From a virus: a stretch of 45,646 nt of DNA. The notes beneath the pieces were generated by a model. That model did no database searches. It saw only the letters and a list, made by a program, of their open reading frames with translations, and was not told the DNA's origin. Positions within the stretch are counted from its first letter, which is position 1. Each line of letters starts with the position of its first letter. The position numbers were made by a program, and so were the translations under genes. Of the stretch, positions 40,634 to 45,646 are shown piece by piece. The stretch is taken from positions 1 to 45,646 of the IMG/VR virus record IMGVR_UViG_3300040960_001618; one strand, given 5' to 3'.

Positions 40634-41722
40634 TTAAGCAGTCTGTGCTGCCTTAATGTATTTTCCATAACGATCATGAAACTCATCAAAACACTCAACT
40701 TCATCTGGATCAATTGGAAGTGAGTACTGAGTAAGTGCGAGCTTGATGCCCATAACAACTAGTTCAGTATCAAAGTTATCCATTGCAAAGCGTAAGAAGT
40801 TGTTAACCTTTGCATCAAACTTTTTATCATTTTTGTCTGATGCTTCTTTCAACTCATAGCAAAGGCTAACAGTTAAGGAATACATAGCACTGATTTCTTT
40901 GTTATATAGCTCTTTAACTTTGCCAGCTAAAATGTCAGTTGGATTAGGCATGTCAGCGGCAATTTTGCGATGCGCCATAAACTTAACTGCAAGACCTTCA
41001 CCTACTGCACCCGAAACTAGATCTGTAGTGGTGTTTTCGTCAATTTTATCTTCAAGTAATTCTGATACAAATGACCACGAACGAGGCGTTGCAAAAGAAC
41101 GACTAGATGATTTCGGATCAAAATCATATAGATCCTGTTTACTAAATTGCAAATAACCTACAACATCTGAATGAATGTTATTATCAACAGCCCACTCAAA
41201 CCAGTCATCAAATGATACAGTCATTTCCAAGTGGATAAAGCGATTAGCCAACGGAGCAGGCATACGATACGTGACGCCTTTATCAGCTTCGCGGTTACCT
41301 GCCGCAACAATCATAACATTGTCTGGCAATTTGTAAGTGCCAACCTTACGGTTAAGAATCAGCTGATATGCTGCCGCTTGTACAGCAGGAGCCGCTGAGT
41401 TCATTTCGTCTAGGAACAATACAATATTGTCGTATTGTGCCGCAAACTCTTCTGAAGGAAGTTCTGCAGGCGGTGCCCATTGCATTGTGCTAGTATTAGA
41501 ATCAAAGTACGGAATACCTTTAATGTCAGTAGGATCCCATAGTGACAAACGAACATCGATCAAATGTGAGTTAGGCAAACTGTTTGTAATTTGCGCAACA
41601 ATATCAGACTTACCAATGCCTGGAGGTCCCCAAAGGAAGATAGGACGTTTTTTTGTTAGTGCATGCTTAACTGATGATTTAGCAGTTTTTGGTGTAACTG
41701 TACGAGTTGCTACGGTTTCCAT
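40634..41722 (-). CDS. MoxR-type AAA+ ATPase
   Basis: 362 residues. FLWGPPGIGKSDIV is the Walker A motif (residues 32-39), VLFLDEMNSA near residue 100 is Walker B, IVAAGNREADKGV resembles sensor 1, and MPAPLANRFIHLEM holds the Arg finger region seen in MoxR/RavA-type ATPases. It hydrolyses ATP and remodels a partner protein, usually a VWA-domain protein; the next gene downstream encodes one. Own promoter is likely at 41759-41786 and a hairpin terminator follows the stop, so despite adjacency the pair has separate transcription units. Confidence 0.9.
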   Translation of the reverse strand: METVATRTVTPKTAKSSVKHALTKKRPIFLWGPPGIGKSDIVAQITNSLPNSHLIDVRLSLWDPTDIKGIPYFDSNTSTMQWAPPAELPSEEFAAQYDNIVLFLDEMNSAAPAVQAAAYQLILNRKVGTYKLPDNVMIVAAGNREADKGVTYRMPAPLANRFIHLEMTVSFDDWFEWAVDNNIHSDVVGYLQFSKQDLYDFDPKSSSRSFATPRSWSFVSELLEDKIDENTTTDLVSGAVGEGLAVKFMAHRKIAADMPNPTDILAGKVKELYNKEISAMYSLTVSLCYELKEASDKNDKKFDAKVNNFLRFAMDNFDTELVVMGIKLALTQYSLPIDPDEVECFDEFHDRYGKYIKAAQTA

Positions 41723-41758
41723 AATTTAAGCCCTTCTGTATTTGCTAAGTATGTATAT

Positions 41759-41786
41759 ATAATAGCATCACTACAGCAAAAGTCAA
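41759..41786 (-). promoter_or_regulatory. Sigma70-type promoter of the MoxR gene
   Basis: On the minus strand TTGACT (41786-41781) and TATTAT (41764-41759), 16 nt apart, lie about 37 nt before the ATG at 41722. Five of six matches in each box. Slightly weaker than the two perfect promoters nearby. Confidence 0.65.
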
Positions 41787-41795
41787 CCTTTTTCA

Positions 41796-41818
41796 TAAAA
41801 AAGATTAGCTTAATAATC
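41796..41818 (-). terminator. Weak A/T hairpin after the 41825 gene
   Basis: GATTA (minus strand, 41818-41814) pairs with TAATC (41807-41803) around a 6-nt loop, followed by TTTTTT (41802-41797). It sits directly after the stop of the oxygenase gene. The 5-bp stem is weak, so this is a candidate only. Confidence 0.4.
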
Positions 41819-41824
41819 AATAGC

Positions 41825-42319
41825 TTACAATTTTTTTCCAGTAATCTGTAAAGTATATCTAGTATTTTGTCCTAAATTTGCAGCCATATGTTCCATTTCA
41901 TGACTCCAAATGACATAATCGCCCGCTTTATAATCAATTATAGGAGTGTTATCAATCTCAAAATAATGGCCACTTTGCCAGTCTTCTAAAGCAACAATTG
42001 CTCTCCAAACTTGATTCTTTTTGCAATTAAATATTCTACAATATGTTTCAAAGTGATCTACATGTTTAGGCATAACAATACCAGACTTCATTTTGTAGAA
42101 TGTAAATCCACAATCAAATAACCCTATTTCATTTTGTACATCATTAACCCAATCGGGCATTTGATCTTGTTTAGCAAACATGTCTCCTGTAAAAGTGTTG
42201 TAAGTGTAACCTTGTCTTCGCCAATATTCTACATCTGCAGAATGTGCTTCTTTATGTGTATAATTAAATCTTTTGTATTCTTCTTTCCATTTTGGAATTA
42301 TGTGTCCTCTATTCCACAT
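41825..42319 (-). CDS. 2OG-Fe(II) oxygenase-like protein (Asp/Asn hydroxylase type)
   Basis: 164 residues. VMPKHVDHFETYCRIF supplies HxD, WRAIVALEDWQSGHYFEIDN the central strands, and SHEMEHMAANLGQNTRYTLQITG the distal His and Arg. The spacing matches the beta-hydroxylase-like proteins elsewhere in this window, and it is a sixth member of the oxygenase set. It overlaps the upstream hypothetical gene by 11 nt and lies in a minus-strand set of small phage-type genes. Confidence 0.75.
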   Translation of the reverse strand: MWNRGHIIPKWKEEYKRFNYTHKEAHSADVEYWRRQGYTYNTFTGDMFAKQDQMPDWVNDVQNEIGLFDCGFTFYKMKSGIVMPKHVDHFETYCRIFNCKKNQVWRAIVALEDWQSGHYFEIDNTPIIDYKAGDYVIWSHEMEHMAANLGQNTRYTLQITGKKL

Positions 42320-42695
42320 CTTTGCCTTGCCTTTTCATTGCTTTTATAATGCCGTATTTACGTAAATCTCCACTAAAGAGAGTTAGCTCGACAGCTTTCT
42401 TTTCATTAGTTACAGTTATACTTCTATTTGTAAGAAAATATGGACAATCAATAAATTGATCTAAAAATATAATAACTTGTGTAGTAAGTGGCATATCTTT
42501 AGGATATGGTATATCATAAACTTCTATGCCAATTTCTTGTAAAGTATTATATCCTTCTTCTGTTAAACGTAAGCCGCCTTGTGATTTATTTCTAGTATTT
42601 TGCCACCATATAGGCATGTATTGTTTTAGATTAGCATCACTAATAGCTAATCCTTTTTCTTTTAGAAAAATCTTAGTATATGCTTCCTTATTCAT
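42309..42695 (-). CDS. Hypothetical phage protein
   Basis: 128 residues, not recognised. It has YMPIWWQNTRNKSQGGLRLTEEGY near residue 26-49 and SITVTNEKKAVELTLFSGDLRKYG near 92-115. The LRLTEEGY stretch resembles the winged-helix end of some small phage proteins, but no function can be named. ATGA overlap with the preceding gene and an 11-nt overlap with the oxygenase gene indicate a single operon from the late-like promoter at 43009. Confidence 0.68.
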   Translation of the reverse strand: MNKEAYTKIFLKEKGLAISDANLKQYMPIWWQNTRNKSQGGLRLTEEGYNTLQEIGIEVYDIPYPKDMPLTTQVIIFLDQFIDCPYFLTNRSITVTNEKKAVELTLFSGDLRKYGIIKAMKRQGKDVE

Positions 42696-42979
42696 TCGTC
42701 AACTTTTTCGCCATCTGTGAGTTTTACAACAGTAAAATCATCACAATTAAACATATCGTTTAATTTTTTGGCTAGATTATGTGCATGACCTGGATTAGAA
42801 AAAGCAGTTTTTTTATACTTAGGACCAGGATAATTTGTGAGGGCATTTGAACTTTTAAGATTAAAAGCTTTATTCATATAGAATACAGCCCAAATAGCTT
42901 CAGCTTCTAGGACTTGTTCGCTTCTATATGTTTTGTTGTTTACTTTTTCTAATAATATATTTGGCTTTGGCCTACTCAT
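42692..42979 (-). CDS. Hypothetical phage protein
   Basis: 95 residues; ATG ending at 42979 has AAGGAT upstream and a NATAAATA box 30 nt before it. YRSEQVLEAEAIWAVFYMNK and NPGHAHNLAKKLNDMFNCDD suggest a small helical protein. Of the conserved-hypothetical kind found in T4-like marine phages as I recall. No catalytic motif. Confidence 0.68.
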   Translation of the reverse strand: MSRPKPNILLEKVNNKTYRSEQVLEAEAIWAVFYMNKAFNLKSSNALTNYPGPKYKKTAFSNPGHAHNLAKKLNDMFNCDDFTVVKLTDGEKVDE

Positions 42980-43008
42980 ATGCGTATCCTTTGTATAATA
43001 TACGCATA
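42979..43008. repeat. 9-nt inverted repeat around the leader of the 42979 gene
   Basis: TATGCGTAT (42979-42987) and ATACGCATA (43000-43008) are perfect reverse complements separated by 12 nt. The pair spans from directly after the late-like promoter to the start codon, so a transcript starting upstream could fold over its ribosome-binding site, or a dimeric protein could bind the DNA. Confidence 0.65.
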
Positions 43009-43016
43009 TATTTATC
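43009..43016 (-). promoter_or_regulatory. Candidate late promoter (GATAAATA)
   Basis: GATAAATA on the minus strand (43016-43009) lies in the 60-nt gap before the gene starting at 42979. It is followed by a TATGCGTAT/ATACGCATA inverted repeat. It fits the NATAAATA late motif and would drive the 42979-41825 operon. Confidence 0.6.
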
Positions 43017-43039
43017 TCTTTATAAGTTATATGAGTAGT

Positions 43040-43282
43040 TTATTCAAAACTATTGCCGCCGTCCATTGTAATATTAATAACTTCTTCGGTATTATTAGAT
43101 TTATTAATAAGTTCTTCAAGATCAGAAGTTAACCTACTCATAACAATACCTAAAGTAAATGCAAGATTTTTTGCCTGCTGAATATCTATCTTAACTTCTT
43201 TTGCTCTGCTGTTTTCAGCACTCTTTACCTGTTGAATAAACTGTTGTATAGGTATAGTGTTTAAAGGACTATTTGTTGACAC
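43040..43282 (-). CDS. Small hypothetical protein
   Basis: 80 residues; its start overlaps the upstream gene by 14 nt. PLNTIPIQQFIQQVKSAENSRAKEVKIDIQQAKNLAFTLG... indicates a long helix with heptad-like spacing, then an acidic end. Likely a small coiled-coil phage protein. Function unknown. Confidence 0.65.
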   Translation of the reverse strand: MSTNSPLNTIPIQQFIQQVKSAENSRAKEVKIDIQQAKNLAFTLGIVMSRLTSDLEELINKSNNTEEVINITMDGGNSFE

Positions 43283-43742
43283 GACTCAACTCCTGACGCA
43301 TTTCTAATTCTGTTTTAAACGGACCTTTAAAATCATAACGTTCAACAGTAATTAACTTAGGGCAAAAACTTTTAACCCAACCTTTTTCAAAACAAATTAC
43401 ATAGTAACCTGCACAATACATACTTTTAGATTTATCACTTTTAGTAAACAAGGGTAATTTTCTTTTGACATCGTACATAGAGTTATAAGGAATAACACTT
43501 GTAGGATAACCATGTACTATTTTATCTTTGTCTACAATTGATGCATTTGTTTCGTTAGTAACAAAAATCATTTCTGTACCAAATTTTTTCTTCATCTGGC
43601 GAGTATTGTCAAAGAAACAAGTTTCTGCTGTACTTGAAAACATATAGCGATCGTCATTCCAGGAAAGTGTTCCGACTCTTTGATCGTCTTCTTCAACAAT
43701 CCAAAATTTATCTTTTAATACTGATTTTGCTTTTAATGTCAT
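43269..43742 (-). CDS. Hypothetical phage protein
   Basis: 157 residues; ATGA overlap with the upstream RNase H gene. KDKFWIVEEDDQRVGTLSWN opens a beta-rich region; YCAGYYVICFEKGWVKSFCP carries two Cys. The end (YDFKGPFKTELEMRQELSR) is helical. Of the conserved-hypothetical kind that follows RNase H in T4-like marine phages as I recall, with unknown role. No recognisable active site. Confidence 0.7.
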   Translation of the reverse strand: MTLKAKSVLKDKFWIVEEDDQRVGTLSWNDDRYMFSSTAETCFFDNTRQMKKKFGTEMIFVTNETNASIVDKDKIVHGYPTSVIPYNSMYDVKRKLPLFTKSDKSKSMYCAGYYVICFEKGWVKSFCPKLITVERYDFKGPFKTELEMRQELSRVNK

Positions 43743-44722
43743 TTAGGGTATCTCGCTTGTAAAGGTTCTGCAAAAGATGCTGCTTGGTCTGCAATTCGTT
43801 GCATATCCCACTTAGCACAAAACTTCATAAGGCGCATACCAACTTGTGATATGTTCTTAGGTTCTACTTCTGCAATAGTGTTATTAATTATCTCTCTAAT
43901 TTCTGTAGGTTGTGCAGACAAATCACACAATGTAACGTTGCGATTGTAATCGTCTAGTACACGATGTTCTTCACCATTGTGATCTACCCAACGCTGTAAC
44001 ATCATATTATTCCAGTTAAAGCCTTTTGTACTTTTATCTTCAAACGCTTCTATAAGACCAACTTTGTTCTTTGTACCTTTTTTTCTAACACCTGGATATG
44101 CACTAAACACGTTGTCACTAGTGTCGCCGCGCATACATTTTTCAAATAGCAACCACTGTGGGTCAGGAGCACCTTTAGGCTCTTTAGTTTTCTTATCTAC
44201 CACAGGCTTACCTTTGTCATCAAAGTAACCTTCGTGTGTAATAGTAGTGTTACTAACACCATTGTACTGTTTTACGTTAGGCGCAATCAGTTGTGCAAAG
44301 TCGCCGTCTGTACTAATAATAACATGATTGTCGTTAGGATGATTCTGTACCCAACCTGCAATCAAATCATCTGCTTCTAGTTGCGGATGACGCATCATTG
44401 TACAGTTAGTCTTTGTACCAATGAAGTCTTTAAACTCGTCAAAGATTTCCCAAAACACAGTGTCTTCTTCTTGCTGTGCAGGAGTCATTGCATCACGGGT
44501 TTCTTGTCTGTTACGTTTATATGGCTCGTAATAGTCCTTGCGCCAACTACGTCCTTCTAAGCAGAACACAACATGATCTGCATTAAAATCTTGCCATGCT
44601 TTCTTTACACTGTTAAGCGTAATATGTAGAGCCATGCCTACTTTCGTGTCTAAATCGCCACGCACTACATGACGAGCTCTAAAGAAAGTGTTTGCTGTAT
44701 CTACTAAAATATAAGTGCTCAT
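43739..44722 (-). CDS. rnh: T4-like RNase H / 5'-3' exonuclease
   Basis: 327 residues. ILVDTANTFFRARH at the N-terminus gives the first Asp ligand, HPQLEADDLIAGW the EADD site, ISTDGDFAQLI a second metal-binding Asp pair, and MRGDTSDNVFSAYPGV the helix-hairpin-helix region: the order seen in FEN/PIN-fold 5'-3' exonucleases. In T4-like phages this enzyme removes RNA primers from Okazaki fragments and acts 5'-3' on branched DNA. Length matches T4 RNase H (305 residues). It is driven by a perfect sigma70 promoter (44756-44784), as expected for an early replication gene. Confidence 0.88.
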   Translation of the reverse strand: MSTYILVDTANTFFRARHVVRGDLDTKVGMALHITLNSVKKAWQDFNADHVVFCLEGRSWRKDYYEPYKRNRQETRDAMTPAQQEEDTVFWEIFDEFKDFIGTKTNCTMMRHPQLEADDLIAGWVQNHPNDNHVIISTDGDFAQLIAPNVKQYNGVSNTTITHEGYFDDKGKPVVDKKTKEPKGAPDPQWLLFEKCMRGDTSDNVFSAYPGVRKKGTKNKVGLIEAFEDKSTKGFNWNNMMLQRWVDHNGEEHRVLDDYNRNVTLCDLSAQPTEIREIINNTIAEVEPKNISQVGMRLMKFCAKWDMQRIADQAASFAEPLQARYPK

Positions 44723-44755
44723 TTGTCCTCACATACATAAGTCTTCATATAAACT

Positions 44756-44784
44756 ATTATATTGTCTATGTTTACTTTTGTCAA
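44756..44784 (-). promoter_or_regulatory. Perfect sigma70 promoter of the RNase H gene
   Basis: On the minus strand TTGACA (44784-44779) and TATAAT (44761-44756) are spaced by 17 nt, a perfect consensus, 34 nt before the ATG at 44722. It lies in the ~100-nt gap between the RNase H gene and the hypothetical gene ending at 44824. Confidence 0.88.
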
Positions 44785-44823
44785 GTTTAAAAACAGGAAT
44801 ATATCCAAAGAGCTTTTTAAAAA

Positions 44824-45207
44824 TCATGATACTTCGCTTTTGCCTTTTGATATAGGAACAACATTAATATAACCAGCACCTCTATCAGTACTTTGTCCTT
44901 CTGCTTCTAGCATATTGTAAACGATATCACGGAACCAACGATCTACAATTTCTTCTTCTGGATCATTGTCCACACCGTAACCATTTTCAATTAGTTGTGC
45001 AATAAAGTATTTGTTCCAGTCAAGTTCAAAGAAACCGTTGCGAACGTTATCTTCATTTACTTTAACATCTAATACACTAACCCAAGGTTCTTTACGCCTA
45101 GTAGCATATTCTTTAGGATCTTTCTTTTTAAGAAGAGCCATTTCCTGCTCTTCTAGTTCTTTTTCTTTTTTTGTAATGCCTGTTATGTCTTTTAAAAATT
45201 TTTTCAT
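44824..45207 (-). CDS. Hypothetical phage protein
   Basis: 127 residues; ATG at 45207 is preceded by AAGGAGG and overlaps the small upstream frame by 4 nt (ATGA). The first 40 residues are strongly charged and helical (EKELEEQEMALLKKKDPKEY); VSVLDVKVNEDNVRNGFFEL and VDRWFRDIVYNMLEAEGQS follow, then DRGAGYINVVPISKG. A conserved hypothetical of T4-like marine phages as I recall; no named function. Confidence 0.72.
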   Translation of the reverse strand: MKKFLKDITGITKKEKELEEQEMALLKKKDPKEYATRRKEPWVSVLDVKVNEDNVRNGFFELDWNKYFIAQLIENGYGVDNDPEEEIVDRWFRDIVYNMLEAEGQSTDRGAGYINVVPISKGKSEVS

Positions 45208-45296
45208 AACTGCCTCCTTATTTTGTCTGCCTGTTCTTCTGTAATCTTTTTACCTCGCAAAATGTCGAGATCTTCTTCACTAAGTCCCCCAGGCAT
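45204..45296 (-). CDS. Possible 30-residue small gene between queE and the 45207 gene
   Basis: From ATG at 45296 to TGA at 45204 the frame encodes 30 residues, MPGGLSEEDLDILRGKKITE followed by EQADKIRRQL. It begins 14 nt before the queE stop codon and its own stop overlaps the next ATG by 4 nt, the packing used by real genes here. No strong ribosome-binding site is seen. It could instead be a noncoding tail of the queE message. Confidence 0.45.
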   Translation of the reverse strand: MPGGLSEEDLDILRGKKITEEQADKIRRQL

Positions 45297-45646
45297 TCCC
45301 GAATAGCGATATGTGTAGTCTTGGGGTAAATCGCCATCCTCTTTCCATACACGCTTCCGCCACGTCTTTAACATTAAGGGAATATTCTTCACTGCGTCCG
45401 CCCAGCGGCATAAGATATACTGGACATTGTACCCCGGCACTCTTGTAAGCGTCCACAGCCCTGCCAACTTCGTCAAAATCATCTTGACTAGCGACAACAA
45501 ACTTAAGATAAATGTCACTACCGTTAACAGTACTATACTGATGAGCAACAACAGGCAGGATAGCAGTATCCCAAGGTTCTCCGCTAACACTAAGTTTCGG
45601 GGAACAACTCCACGTGATTGTAAATCGTTCTTGAGTGTTAAGATAC
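45280..45646 (-). CDS. queE: 7-carboxy-7-deazaguanine synthase QueE, C-terminal part (partial)
   Basis: On the minus strand a frame is open from the window edge to TAG at 45280-45282 and encodes about 121 residues. It reads WSCSPKLSVSG, LKFVVASQDDFDEV, QCPVYLMPLGG and ends RGWRFTPRLHISLFGNAWGT: the C-terminal signature of QueE (P.LMPEG, ERG.R..PRLHi.lwGn..GT). QueE is a radical SAM enzyme that forms 7-carboxy-7-deazaguanine from carboxytetrahydropterin, in the queuosine and phage 7-deazaguanine DNA-modification pathway. Its start and CxxxCxxC motif lie beyond the window. A 128-residue alternative frame on the same strand (45204-45590) is its shadow. Confidence 0.88.
   Translation of the reverse strand, partial: YLNTQERFTITWSCSPKLSVSGEPWDTAILPVVAHQYSTVNGSDIYLKFVVASQDDFDEVGRAVDAYKSAGVQCPVYLMPLGGRSEEYSLNVKDVAEACMERGWRFTPRLHISLFGNAWGT

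Noticed and set aside
41427-41729. 100-residue plus-strand frame
   Set aside because: Antisense to the Walker A/B region of the MoxR ATPase, no start signals.
44785-44823. Terminator between the 44824 gene and the RNase H promoter
   Set aside because: Only a very short AAAG/CTTT palindrome is present, with no stable stem.
45204-45590. 128-residue minus-strand frame with a hydrophobic N-terminus as a membrane protein
   Set aside because: It lies over the QueE C-terminal coding frame, which has a recognisable family signature; the hydrophobic stretch is a frame artefact. Only its last 30 residues remain a possible small gene.
1-45646. CRISPR array, tRNA genes, insertion sequence, integrase or attachment site
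   Set aside because: No regularly spaced direct repeats, no cloverleaf-like GTTCRAATC segments in gaps, no transposase or integrase motifs were seen by reading; small tRNAs cannot be excluded without a covariance search.

Overview
The window looks like part of the genome of an uncultured marine T4-like myovirus. Supporting signs are very AT-rich DNA, near gap-free gene packing, tail-fibre and virion proteins at both ends of the accessory region, a T4-type RNase H/5'-3' exonuclease, a MoxR-type ATPase next to a VWA/metallopeptidase protein, the C-terminal part of QueE, and two promoter classes (sigma70-type TTGACA-17-TATAAT and T4-late-like NATAAATA). This is the style of cyanophages and pelagiphages (SAR11 phages). 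The host cannot be fixed from the sequence, and a SAR11 or cyanobacterial host is inference. I saw no tRNA, rRNA, CRISPR array, IS element or integrase.

Layout. (1) 1-4475, plus strand: the end of one virion protein and two related large adhesin-like structural proteins that share N-terminal and beta-rich domains, plus a ~125-131-residue module inserted at a different place in each. (2) 4488-32213, plus strand: about 30 genes, mostly overlapping by 1-17 nt, starting at a consensus sigma70 promoter and ending at a likely hairpin terminator. The order is: GT-A-type glycosyltransferases; two sets of N-twitch radical SAM enzyme plus a paralogous glycosyltransferase-like protein, separated by two SGNH-hydrolase-like genes; a short amino-sugar set (NeuD-like acyltransferase, miniature DegT-like PLP protein, NDP-sugar dehydrogenase); a SAM methyltransferase; five more radical SAM genes interleaved with two copies of a pair (unknown protein + PP-loop ATPase with a QueC-like Cys cluster); then 2OG-Fe(II) oxygenases, an amidinotransferase and an aminotransferase-like protein. 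(3) 32164-36071, minus strand: GNAT-like protein, 2OG oxygenase, ferritin-like diiron protein, a third SGNH protein and two tandem fatty-acid desaturases. (4) 36131-45646, minus strand: a tail-fibre-like protein, small T4-like-phage hypotheticals, VWA/metallopeptidase, MoxR ATPase, another 2OG oxygenase, RNase H and partial QueE.

How it may work together. The 4.5-36 kb region looks like a phage-borne biosynthetic cluster: seven radical SAM enzymes, five of the six 2OG oxygenases in the window, two PP-loop ATPases, two PLP proteins, an amidinotransferase, a possible diiron protein, several sugar-transfer genes and two desaturases. It sits between adhesin/tail-fibre genes. Plausible products are a decorated glycan on the virion or host surface, a modified peptide or small molecule, or remodelled host lipids; the sequence does not decide among these. 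The internal paralogous duplications suggest the cluster grew by copying whole gene sets. The 7-deazaguanine gene queE, with QueC-like Cys clusters in both PP-loop proteins, also leaves open a nucleobase modification.
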